Part shown: positions 16,270 through 24,179 of the stretch, in pieces
Position numbering within the stretch: the first letter of the stretch is position 1
Layout: each line of letters begins with the position of its first letter
Origin: SG8-40 sp035528435
GTDB taxonomy: Bacteria; Pseudomonadota; Gammaproteobacteria; Burkholderiales; Eutrophovitaceae
NCBI GenBank assembly: GCA_035528435.1
Contig: DATKYN010000137.1
Span: forward strand, 1 to 42,953
DNA: 42,953 bases
Direction: 5' to 3'
Notes under the pieces: model-generated
Database searches by the model: none
Told to the model about the DNA's origin: nothing
The model's input: the letters and a program-made list of their open reading frames with translations, nothing else
Program-made: the position numbers and the translations under genes

Positions 16270-17139
16270 CTAGAGCGTTTCGCTCCAGTGAAGCTTTTCA
16301 CGGAGCATGTGATAGTAATTGTGTTCGGGAGGATGCAGCAGGCGAATGGGATAAGGACAGCGGCGAACGATAATCCGGTTTCCAACAGCCAGTTCATAAT
16401 GGGAATGGCTGTCGAAGTGCACGCGCGCATCCACCGTTTTGTGCATGGTGATTTCGATTACGGAATCGCCACCGACAACAATTGGCCGGTTGGACAGAGT
16501 GTGCGGGCTGACCGGAACCAGACCGATGCAGTGCAGGCCCGGATGCAGAATAGGACCGCCGGAAGACAGTGCATAGGCCGTGGATCCGGTCGGGCTGGCC
16601 ACGATAAGACCGTCAGACCTCAGGTTATAGACAAACCGGCCGTCAATTTGCACCTCGATCTCGATCAGGCTGCCGTCGGCACCCTTGTTGATGGACACAT
16701 CATTGAACGCCAGTACCTTGCGCCCCGGCTGGTCGTCGAATACCACTTCCGACTCGAGCAGCATCCGGGCCTCGGTCACGAAATCGCCGTCGAGAATGGA
16801 ACCGATGCTGTCGGTCATGGTCTCCATTGAAAGGTCGGTCAGGAACCCGAGCCTTCCCTGGTTGACGCCAACCAGGGCAACATCGTACGGCGCAAACGTG
16901 CGGGCAATATTCAGCATGGTGCCATCGCCGCCAATGACGACCGCGAGTTCGCATGTGGCGCCGATTTCGTCGAGACTGGCAACCGCATGACCGTGGTGGC
17001 CAATATGTTCTGCGGTGAGTGTGTCGAGTTTGACCGCCACATCGCGTTGCGCCAGAAAACTCGCAAGCTTGAGCAAAGGCTCCGCGATTTCAGGACTCTT
17101 GTACTTACCGATCAGCGCAACAGATTTAAATAGACTCAT
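16270..17139 (-). CDS. nadK: NAD kinase
   Basis: NadK phosphorylates NAD to NADP. The 289-residue protein has the GGDGT motif (70-74) and the conserved Asn-Asp pair in FNDVSINKG (146-147). It also has the substrate-binding SDGLIVASPTGSTAYALSSGG segment in the beta-sandwich domain. The frame is open 15 codons upstream. I chose the ATG at 17139 because it starts the protein MSLFKSVALIGK, immediately before the first Rossmann strand. It diverges from hrcA and precedes recN. Confidence 0.96.
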   Translation of the reverse strand: MSLFKSVALIGKYKSPEIAEPLLKLASFLAQRDVAVKLDTLTAEHIGHHGHAVASLDEIGATCELAVVIGGDGTMLNIARTFAPYDVALVGVNQGRLGFLTDLSMETMTDSIGSILDGDFVTEARMLLESEVVFDDQPGRKVLAFNDVSINKGADGSLIEIEVQIDGRFVYNLRSDGLIVASPTGSTAYALSSGGPILHPGLHCIGLVPVSPHTLSNRPIVVGGDSVIEITMHKTVDARVHFDSHSHYELAVGNRIIVRRCPYPIRLLHPPEHNYYHMLREKLHWSETL

Positions 17140-17232
17140 TTGTGTTGAATTAAAGCATACTTCGCGAAAGCCTCCTGCGATCACCCTGGTTGGCGGATAA
17201 AATGCCAGGCAAAGCTTTGTAGAATAACCATC

Positions 17233-18252
17233 ATGCTGAGTGAACGAGCAAGGATACTACTCAAGTCCCTGATCGAGCGTCATATCTCGGACGGCCAGCC
17301 GGTCGGCTCCCGTGCGTTGGCCCGATTCTCGGGCCTCGACCTTAGTCCAGCCAGTATTCGCAACATCATGGCAGACCTGGAAGAAATGGGATACATCGCC
17401 AGCCCGCATACGTCGGCCGGGCGCATACCCACACCGCGCGGATACCGGTTTTTTGTCGACACCCTGCTGACGGTCAGACCCCTGGACTCCATGGAAGTGC
17501 ATCAGGTCGAGGGGCAACTGCAGCCTGACAGCACCCGAAAGCTGGTTACGGCCGCTTCACATGTCCTGTCTGACCTGACCAGCTTTGCCGGCGTGGTCAA
17601 GACGCCGGAGCGCACCGGGATAGCGTTCCGGCACATCGAGTTCGTCAGCCTTTCCGAGAAGCGCCTTTTGCTGATCATCGTCACTCCCGACGGCGATGTG
17701 CAAAACCGCATTTTGCTTGCGGACCGGGCTTACAGCGCGAGCGAACTCATCGAGGCAGGCAACTTCCTGAATCGCCACTACACCGGACTGACGTTCGACG
17801 AGATCAAGGCACGCCTGCAGGACGAACTCGAGCAACTGCGCGAGAGCATGTCCGAGCTGATGACGCTGGCGGTAGACGCCGGCAGGGAAGCCGCAAACGA
17901 AACCGGCGAAGGTTACGTTTTGTCCGGGGAAAACAACCTGCTGCACAGTCAGGATCTCTCGTCGAACATGCAAAGCCTGCGGCGCCTGTTCGACATGTTT
18001 GAGCAAAAAACCGGCATCCTGCAACTTCTCGACATCAGCGGTCGCGCTCACGGAGTACAAATTTTTATCGGTGGTGAGTCCGGCCTGGTGCCGCTGGATG
18101 AGTGCAGCGTCGTCACGGCGCCGTATGAAGTGGATGGTCAAGTGGTCGGCACCGTCGGCGTGATCGGTCCGACCCGCATGGCGTATGAGCGCGTGATCCC
18201 GATCGTTGACATTACCGCGAGACTTCTGTCCGGCGCGTTGTCGAAACATTGA
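17233..18252 (+). CDS. hrcA: Heat-inducible transcription repressor HrcA
   Basis: HrcA represses groESL and/or dnaK operons by binding CIRCE elements. The 339-residue protein has an N-terminal winged helix (about 5-75) with SPASIRNIMADLEEMGYI and the marker SAGRIPTPRGYRFFVDTLL, then the GAF-like and dimerisation regions. I see no CIRCE sequence upstream of this gene or of grpE in the window, so its target is probably elsewhere. It begins a hrcA-hemH pair with a 63-bp gap. Confidence 0.96.
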   Translation: MLSERARILLKSLIERHISDGQPVGSRALARFSGLDLSPASIRNIMADLEEMGYIASPHTSAGRIPTPRGYRFFVDTLLTVRPLDSMEVHQVEGQLQPDSTRKLVTAASHVLSDLTSFAGVVKTPERTGIAFRHIEFVSLSEKRLLLIIVTPDGDVQNRILLADRAYSASELIEAGNFLNRHYTGLTFDEIKARLQDELEQLRESMSELMTLAVDAGREAANETGEGYVLSGENNLLHSQDLSSNMQSLRRLFDMFEQKTGILQLLDISGRAHGVQIFIGGESGLVPLDECSVVTAPYEVDGQVVGTVGVIGPTRMAYERVIPIVDITARLLSGALSKH

Positions 18253-18315
18253 AGCGTCCAAGTAACAATCCGAGGACCTGATCCCGGTCAGACAACCAAT
18301 CGGGGAACAGAAAGC

Positions 18316-19419
18316 ATGGCTTACGCGAAGGAACCCGCATACAAACATGGCAACATCGCGCGCACCGGGGTGTTGCTGGTCAATCTCGGCACACCTGCTG
18401 CGGCGACGGCGAAAGCCGTGCGTCGCTATCTGAAACAGTTTCTGTCCGATCCACGGGTCGTGGAAATCCCGCGGCCGATTTGGTGGCTGATACTCAACGG
18501 CATTATCCTCAATACGCGGCCCAGGAAATCAGCCGAAAAATATGCCTCAGTGTGGACTGGCGACGGCTCTCCATTACGCGTGCACACGGAAAAACAGGCA
18601 TTACTTCTCAAAGGTTATCTTGGTGATCGCATCAAGAGTCCGCACGCTGTCGCATGGGCGATGCGCTACGGCTCGCCTTCGGTTGAAAGCGTCATGAACG
18701 AACTGCGCGCAGCAGGGTGTGACCAGATTCTGGTATTCCCTCTATATCCGCAATATGCGGCAAGCACGACTGCAAGCGTGTACGACGCCGTATTTTCCGC
18801 AGCCGGCAAAATGCGCAATGTGCCGGCGATCCGCTTGATCAAGCACTTCCACGATCATCCTGCATATATTTCAGCGCTCGCCACCCAGGTCGGCCAGCAC
18901 TGGATGGAAAACGGCAAACCGGACAAGCTGGTTCTGTCGTTCCACGGAGTGCCCAGATTCAGTCTTAACAAGGGCGACCCATATCACTGTGAGTGCCACA
19001 AGACCGCCAGGCTGCTGACGCAGGAACTCGGTGTCGACGAGGACCTCGTTATCACCACGTTCCAGTCGCGGTTCGGACGTGCCGAGTGGCTAAAGCCTTA
19101 TACGATTGACACGATGAAACAGCTTGGCAAGGCGAAGACCGGGCGAATTGACGTTTTTTGCCCTGGATTTGTTTCCGACTGCCTGGAGACCCTGGAAGAG
19201 ATTGCGATCGAGAACAAGGCGGTTTTCCTTAAAGCCGGGGGCAAGTCGTTTCACCATATTCCATGCCTGAACGAGCGTCACGAATGGATTCAGGCGATGG
19301 CACGCATCGTCGCCGACAATCTGCACGGCTGGGCAAGCAGCGACCATGACATGGGCAAAACCGAGCGCGAGGCAAAACTAAGCGCCTCGCGCGCCAAACA
19401 ACTCGGGGCAACCAACTAG
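18316..19419 (+). CDS. hemH: Ferrochelatase
   Basis: HemH inserts ferrous iron into protoporphyrin IX, the last step of protohaem synthesis. The 367-residue protein has the family N-terminus GVLLVNLGTP (about 18-27), the metal-ligand/catalytic His210 in LSFHGVP and Glu291 in CLETLEEI. The FCPGFVSDCLETLEE signature precedes the C-terminal helix. The C-terminal 30 residues are charged and polar. It lies 63 bp after hrcA, the usual betaproteobacterial order. Confidence 0.97.
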   Translation: MAYAKEPAYKHGNIARTGVLLVNLGTPAAATAKAVRRYLKQFLSDPRVVEIPRPIWWLILNGIILNTRPRKSAEKYASVWTGDGSPLRVHTEKQALLLKGYLGDRIKSPHAVAWAMRYGSPSVESVMNELRAAGCDQILVFPLYPQYAASTTASVYDAVFSAAGKMRNVPAIRLIKHFHDHPAYISALATQVGQHWMENGKPDKLVLSFHGVPRFSLNKGDPYHCECHKTARLLTQELGVDEDLVITTFQSRFGRAEWLKPYTIDTMKQLGKAKTGRIDVFCPGFVSDCLETLEEIAIENKAVFLKAGGKSFHHIPCLNERHEWIQAMARIVADNLHGWASSDHDMGKTEREAKLSASRAKQLGATN

Positions 19420-19456
19420 ACCCAAAGCCTCCAGGCGCCGGGTCCCCGCTACACAA

Positions 19457-20029
19457 TCAGATCAGGCTGACCCCGTTCTTGCGTCCATAGTCGGTACGCT
19501 CGTTGTGATCGCGACTTGCTGCCTTGTGTTTTTCGAGGATCGCGATGGCGGCCTCGTTGGCAGCAATGGTCAGCGCCTCGCAATCCTTGGCCGGGACGAG
19601 ATTTTCCAGGGCGGCCTCGATTTTTCGGCCGGCATCCAGCGCCTGTTCCTTGTGGAACGCTTCGTTGCGATCGACCGCCTTGAGAAGCGCACTCCATCGC
19701 TTGCGCAGCGCTTCTGCTCCCTCTTTCTCATCCCGCCAGCGCGGCCGGATCGAGGTCACACCCACCATGACGGAGATTTTCTCCATCTGGCACACCCCAC
19801 CGAGCATGTTGTGCCGGAACCGCCACTGAACATCCCATTTAGTAAGGGAGGGGTGATTCCGTCCGTCGGGACCGGCTGGCCCCTTGTTATTCATCTGCGC
19901 TGTCAGCACCAGCGCCGACGTGCCCTCGATGTAGTAATAGCTCGCGCCGACTCGCGCCGCAGGTTCGGCACACACGGATACGGCACACAAGGCTAACGCA
20001 ACAAACAGCAAATTCGAACTTGCCTTCAT
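19457..20029 (-). CDS. Secreted DUF922-like protein with a degenerate zinc motif
   Basis: The function is unknown. The 190-residue product has a signal peptide (about 1-21, cleavage after VCA). The region YYYIEGTSALVLTAQMNNKGP and KWDVQWRFRH resembles DUF922, a family predicted from its HExxH motif to be zinc-dependent peptidases. At the matching position this protein reads NEAFH (122-126), so the first His is replaced by Asn. It may be inactive or not a metalloenzyme. Two Cys (80 and 150) could form a disulfide in the periplasm. An in-frame ATG five codons upstream (20044) is possible. The gene is alone on its strand, converging on hemH and diverging from grpE. The family assignment is from memory of motifs. 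Confidence 0.7.
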   Translation of the reverse strand: MKASSNLLFVALALCAVSVCAEPAARVGASYYYIEGTSALVLTAQMNNKGPAGPDGRNHPSLTKWDVQWRFRHNMLGGVCQMEKISVMVGVTSIRPRWRDEKEGAEALRKRWSALLKAVDRNEAFHKEQALDAGRKIEAALENLVPAKDCEALTIAANEAAIAILEKHKAASRDHNERTDYGRKNGVSLI

Positions 20030-20157
20030 ATCATTCTCATTCATTCATGATCAGCCCGCCAGGCGGTCACCTACGATGCCACCCCCGCGGAAAGCACGAG
20101 TATAAGGGTCCGGAGAGTCGCGATCAGAGAAAAAGACAGGACTTGTTGCCCGCAGGC

Positions 20158-20184
20158 CTTGAAATTCCCGGATGAACCCCCAAT
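20158..20184 (+). promoter_or_regulatory. Predicted sigma32 (RpoH) heat-shock promoter for grpE-dnaK
   Basis: CTTGAAA (20158-20164) is followed after 13 bp by CCCCAAT (20178-20184), a close match to the sigma32 consensus CTTGAAA-N(13-15)-CCCCATNT. The predicted start point is near 20191, about 24 nt before the grpE ATG at 20215. Its position directly before a chaperone operon supports the call. Confidence 0.85.
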
Positions 20185-20214
20185 AAAACTTGGGTTAAAA
20201 GATTGGAGGCATGC

Positions 20215-20793
20215 ATGCAGGAACAGGATCGGACCATCGGCCCGAGCGCCGAAGACAAATCGCCCATTGAGGAAACCGGCCGCACCGGGTCTGAACAGGC
20301 GACGAGCAGTCGGCCTGAGCCAGAGGTCATGCCCAGCGCTGAAGAGCTCCTCAAGGCTGCCGAACTGGCCGCGCAGGAGCACCATGACGCCTGGCTCAGA
20401 GCCAAGGCCGAAACGGAAAACATGCGCAAGCGGGCACAAGTGGATGTGGCAAACGCTCACAAGTTTGCGCTGGAAGGCTTTGCACAAGAGCTATTGCCGG
20501 TGCGCGACAGCCTGGAAGCCGCCCTGGCGAGCCCCAACCTGACGCTCGAATCCCTGAAAAGCGGGGTGGAGTTGACCTTGAAACAGCTCGCCACTGCGTT
20601 TGAAAAGGCAAACATCAAGGAAATCAACCCGTTGGGCGAAATGCTCGACCCCCACAAGCATCAGGCAATGAACACCGTCGAGTCGGAAGCCACGCCCAAC
20701 AGCATCGTCAGCGTGTTCCAGAAGGGCTATGAGTTGAACGAGCGCCTTGTCAGACCGGCCCTGGTCAGCGTCGCCAAGCCAAAAGGCTCTTGA
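20215..20793 (+). CDS. grpE: Nucleotide exchange factor GrpE
   Basis: GrpE releases ADP from DnaK. The 192-residue protein has a disordered acidic N-terminus (about 1-45), a long helix containing AWLRAKAETENMRKRAQVD, and the C-terminal beta domain with MLDPHKHQAMNTVES and VFQKGYELNERLVRPALVSVAK. The start is fixed by a strong GGAGG (20205-20209) five bases before the ATG at 20215. The ATG at 20211 is out of frame and an in-frame TTG at 20203 lies before that site. It is the first gene of grpE-dnaK-dnaJ, behind a sigma32-type promoter. Confidence 0.96.
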   Translation: MQEQDRTIGPSAEDKSPIEETGRTGSEQATSSRPEPEVMPSAEELLKAAELAAQEHHDAWLRAKAETENMRKRAQVDVANAHKFALEGFAQELLPVRDSLEAALASPNLTLESLKSGVELTLKQLATAFEKANIKEINPLGEMLDPHKHQAMNTVESEATPNSIVSVFQKGYELNERLVRPALVSVAKPKGS

Positions 20794-20862
20794 AAAAGCC
20801 CTGCCGCACCCTGACTTAGTCGTTAACAGAACATTACAGATCATGAATCAAAAGGACATACC

Positions 20863-22812
20863 ATGGGAAAAATTATAGGAATTGACCTCGGCACTACCAA
20901 CTCCTGCGTGGCGGTGATGGAAGGCGGCCAGGCTAAAGTTATCGAAAATGCCGAAGGCACGCGCACGACGCCATCGATCGTTGCCTATACCGAGGACAAC
21001 GAGGTACTGGTCGGTGCGCCGGCAAAGCGCCAGGCGGTAACCAACCCGAAAAACACACTGTTCGCGATCAAACGCCTTATCGGTCGTCGTTTCAAGGATG
21101 CAGAGGTGCAGAAAGCGATTGAGCATTCACCGTTTGCCATTGTTTCCGCAAAGAATGGCGACGCGTGGGTAGAAGTCCGCGGCAAGCAAAGCGCGCCGCC
21201 GGAAGTATCCGCGCAAGTGCTGGTGAAAATGAAAAAGACGGCCGAAGACTATCTGGGTGAACCGGTGACTGAGGCCGTCATTACGGTGCCGGCCTATTTC
21301 AATGACTCACAGCGCCAGGCGACGAAGGACGCCGGACGCATCGCCGGGCTCGACGTCAAGCGCATCATCAACGAACCCACTGCCGCAGCGCTCGCGTTCG
21401 GCATGGACAAGAAACAGGGTGATCGCAAGGTCGCCGTGTACGATCTCGGTGGCGGCACGTTCGACATCTCGATCATCGAGATCGCCGAAGTGGAAGGCGA
21501 GCACCAGTTCGAAGTGCTGTCGACCAATGGCGATACTTTTCTCGGTGGAGAGGATTTCGATCAGAGGCTGATCGAGTACCTCGCGGACGAGTTCAAGAAA
21601 GACCAGGGCATCGACCTGCGATCCGATGTGCTTGCCCTGCAGCGTCTCAAGGAAGCCGCCGAGAAAGCCAAGATCGAACTCTCCTCCAGCCAGCAGACAG
21701 AGGTAAATCTGCCGTACATCACCGCGGACGCATCGGGGCCGAAGCATCTGGCGGTTAAAATCACGCGCGCCAAGCTTGAGAGTCTGGTCGAGGACCTTGT
21801 AAACCGGACAATCGAGCCATGCCGCACAGCGATCAAGGATGCTGGCATCAAGGTTTCCGACATCGACGACATCATTCTGGTCGGTGGCATGTCACGCATG
21901 CCCCAGGTGCAGGAAGTCGTGAAAGAGTTCTTCGGCAAGGACCCGCGCAAGGACGTCAACCCTGACGAGGCGGTGGCTGTCGGCGCGACTATCCAGGCCG
22001 GCGTGCTGCAAGGCGATGTCAAGGATGTGCTGCTGCTCGACGTAACGCCGCTGTCACTCGGTATCGAGACGCTTGGCGGTGTCATGACCAAGCTGATCCA
22101 GAAGAACACGACCATTCCGACCAAGGCACAGCAGGTGTTTTCCACGGCAGAAGACAGTCAGACCGCGGTGACCATCCATGTGTTGCAAGGTGAGCGCGAG
22201 ATGTCGCGTGATAACAAGTCGCTGGGACAATTCAACCTCGCCGACATTCCGCCATCGCCGCGCGGCATGCCGCAAATCGAGGTGACATTCGACATCGACG
22301 CCAATGGCATCTTGCATGTCTCGGCCAAAGACAAGGCCACAGGCAAGGAGAACAAGATCACCATCAAGGCGAACTCTGGTCTGTCGGAAGAAGAAGTCCA
22401 AAGCATGGTGAAGGACGCCGAAGCACATGCCGAAGACGACCTCAAGGCCCGCGAACTGGTGGACACGCGCAACCAGTGCGATGCGCTGGTACACACCGTC
22501 AAGAAGACGCTGTCGGAGCATGGTGACCAGGTCAGTGAAGAGGAAAAAGGCCAGATTGAGCAGGCGCTTAAGGACGCGGAAGAGGCGCTGAAGGGCAACG
22601 ACAAGGATGATATTGAAGCCAAGTCCCAGGCCCTGGCGGCAGCATCGCAGAAAATCGCCGAGAAAATGTACGCCCAATCCCAGCAAGCTGGCGCTGAGGG
22701 CGCATCGGGAGAAGCGGGTGGCGAAGCAGAGGGTGCCCAGCAGGCCAGCGCGGACGAGGATGTCGTCGATGCCGAGTTCGAAGAAGTGAAAGACAACAAG
22801 AAGTCAGCCTGA
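20863..22812 (+). CDS. dnaK: Chaperone protein DnaK (Hsp70)
   Basis: DnaK is the ATP-dependent Hsp70 chaperone working with DnaJ and GrpE in the cytoplasm. The 649-residue protein shows the nucleotide-binding domain signatures GIDLGTTNSCVAVMEGG at the N-terminus, VYDLGGGTFDISIIE (about residues 193-207) and ILVGGMSRMPQVQ (about 340-352). The substrate-binding domain has LLLDVTPLSLGIET, and the helical lid ends in the acidic tail EDVVDAEFEEVKDNKKSA. An AAAGGA ribosome binding site precedes the ATG. It is 69 bp after grpE and 111 bp before dnaJ. Confidence 0.99.
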   Translation: MGKIIGIDLGTTNSCVAVMEGGQAKVIENAEGTRTTPSIVAYTEDNEVLVGAPAKRQAVTNPKNTLFAIKRLIGRRFKDAEVQKAIEHSPFAIVSAKNGDAWVEVRGKQSAPPEVSAQVLVKMKKTAEDYLGEPVTEAVITVPAYFNDSQRQATKDAGRIAGLDVKRIINEPTAAALAFGMDKKQGDRKVAVYDLGGGTFDISIIEIAEVEGEHQFEVLSTNGDTFLGGEDFDQRLIEYLADEFKKDQGIDLRSDVLALQRLKEAAEKAKIELSSSQQTEVNLPYITADASGPKHLAVKITRAKLESLVEDLVNRTIEPCRTAIKDAGIKVSDIDDIILVGGMSRMPQVQEVVKEFFGKDPRKDVNPDEAVAVGATIQAGVLQGDVKDVLLLDVTPLSLGIETLGGVMTKLIQKNTTIPTKAQQVFSTAEDSQTAVTIHVLQGEREMSRDNKSLGQFNLADIPPSPRGMPQIEVTFDIDANGILHVSAKDKATGKENKITIKANSGLSEEEVQSMVKDAEAHAEDDLKARELVDTRNQCDALVHTVKKTLSEHGDQVSEEEKGQIEQALKDAEEALKGNDKDDIEAKSQALAAASQKIAEKMYAQSQQAGAEGASGEAGGEAEGAQQASADEDVVDAEFEEVKDNKKSA

Positions 22813-22850
22813 CACATTACAGCTAATCCAATCAGTCAGCCGCGAACGAC

Positions 22851-22889
22851 ACGCTTTCCGCCAGGGCTTTTGCTCCTGGCGGAAAGCGT
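22851..22889 (+). other. Perfect 15-bp hairpin between dnaK and dnaJ
   Basis: Positions 22851-22865 and 22875-22889 are exact inverted repeats with a 9-nt loop. No T run follows (TGTAGTTTGG), so it is not a standard intrinsic terminator. It lies 38 bp past the dnaK stop and 34 bp before the dnaJ start. A role in partial termination or mRNA processing/stabilisation that sets dnaK above dnaJ is an inference. Confidence 0.85.
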
Positions 22890-22923
22890 TGTAGTTTGGC
22901 GCTGACGCAAAACCGTTCAAAAA

Positions 22924-24051
22924 ATGGCCAAACGCGACTATTACGAAGTGCTCGGTGTCAACCGGGATGCACCCGACCCCGAGTTAAAAAAAGCCTACCG
23001 GCGACTGGCGATGAAACATCACCCCGACCGCAACCCGGACAACGCCAAGGCCGAGGAGCAGTTCAAGGAAGCGAAAGAAGCCTACGAGATCCTCTCCGAT
23101 CCCGAAAAACGGGCCGCCTACGACCAGTATGGCCATGCAGGAGTCGATCCGTCTGCGGGCATGAGTGGCGCCGGTGGTGCGGGCTTTGGCGGCTTCGCTG
23201 ACGCATTTGGAGATATTTTCGGGGATATTTTCGGCGGTAGTGGAGGCCGTTCCCGCTCCAACGTGTACCGTGGTGCGGACTTGCGCTACAACCTGGAGGT
23301 GTCGCTTGAAGAAGCGGCCCGCGGCGCCGAAACACGCATTCGCATCCCGACAATGGATGAGTGCGACACCTGCCATGGTTCAGGTGCCAAGCCCGGAACA
23401 GAGCCGGTGTCCTGCCCGACCTGCAACGGTCATGGTCAGGTGCGTATGCAGCAAGGTTTCTTCTCGATCGCGCAGACCTGCCCGAAATGCCACGGCAACG
23501 GCAAGGTTGTTCAGGACCCGTGCGGATCATGCGGCGGCCAGGGGCGTATCAAGCGTCAGAAAACCCTGTCTGTGAAAATTCCGGCAGGCGTCGATGAAGG
23601 CGACCGTATCCGGCTTTCCGGCGAAGGTGAATCCGGGGTAAACAGCGGGCCCAGCGGCGATTTGTACGTCGTGATACATCTGCGCTCTCACGACGTGTTT
23701 AACCGGGACGGCAACAATCTGCATTGCGAAATGCCGATCAGCTTTACCAAGGCAGCACTGGGTGGCGAGATCGAGATTCCAACACTGGACGGATATGCAA
23801 AGATCAAAATCCCGTCCGAAACCCAGTCCGGCAAGGTATTTCGTTTGCGCGGAAAAGGGATCAAGGGCGTGCGCAGTTCGGTAACCGGCGATCTGCTTTG
23901 CCATGTGGTGGTCGAGACACCAGTGAATCTGACCTCACGGCAGAAGGAATTGCTCGCGGAGCTCGAAGATATTAATCAGAGCGATACTTCACAGCACAAT
24001 CCGCGAGCGAAGTCCTGGATGGACAAGGTCAAGGATTTCTTCGAGACCTGA
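22924..24051 (+). CDS. dnaJ: Chaperone protein DnaJ (Hsp40)
   Basis: DnaJ delivers substrates to DnaK and stimulates its ATPase. The 375-residue protein has the J-domain (about 4-70) with HPD at 33-35, and a Gly/Phe-rich linker (about 75-115). Four CxxCxGxG zinc motifs have Cys147/150, 164/167, 186/189 and 200/203. The C-terminal substrate-binding domains complete it. The start codon follows an A-rich stretch without a recognisable Shine-Dalgarno sequence, unlike grpE and dnaK. A 15-bp hairpin lies just upstream. Confidence 0.98.
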   Translation: MAKRDYYEVLGVNRDAPDPELKKAYRRLAMKHHPDRNPDNAKAEEQFKEAKEAYEILSDPEKRAAYDQYGHAGVDPSAGMSGAGGAGFGGFADAFGDIFGDIFGGSGGRSRSNVYRGADLRYNLEVSLEEAARGAETRIRIPTMDECDTCHGSGAKPGTEPVSCPTCNGHGQVRMQQGFFSIAQTCPKCHGNGKVVQDPCGSCGGQGRIKRQKTLSVKIPAGVDEGDRIRLSGEGESGVNSGPSGDLYVVIHLRSHDVFNRDGNNLHCEMPISFTKAALGGEIEIPTLDGYAKIKIPSETQSGKVFRLRGKGIKGVRSSVTGDLLCHVVVETPVNLTSRQKELLAELEDINQSDTSQHNPRAKSWMDKVKDFFET

Positions 24052-24147
24052 TGATCAGCTACGCTTGCGGACCGGAAACTGCATCCGCACTGTTCGACAG
24101 CTGAAACAACCGGAAAGTCGTCAAGCGCGAATAGCACCTGGCAGGTT

Positions 24148-24167
24148 GGCACCAATCCGTTGGTGCC
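24148..24167. terminator. Possible hairpin terminator between convergent dnaJ and cysS
   Basis: GGCACCAA and TTGGTGCC form a perfect 8-bp stem with a 4-nt loop in the 128-bp gap between two converging genes. It lacks a T run on either strand. Placement supports a termination or 3'-end role. Confidence 0.4.
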
Positions 24168-24179
24168 GGGCGGAGCACA

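Noticed and set aside
17140..17232. CIRCE element upstream of hrcA
   Set aside because: No TTAGCACTC/GAGTGCTAA pair is present. The only palindrome is CAAAGCTTTG (17210-17219), which is not CIRCE.
20307..22817. Several long minus-strand frames opposite grpE and dnaK
   Set aside because: They mirror the biased codon use of the chaperone genes and have no ribosome binding sites or motifs.
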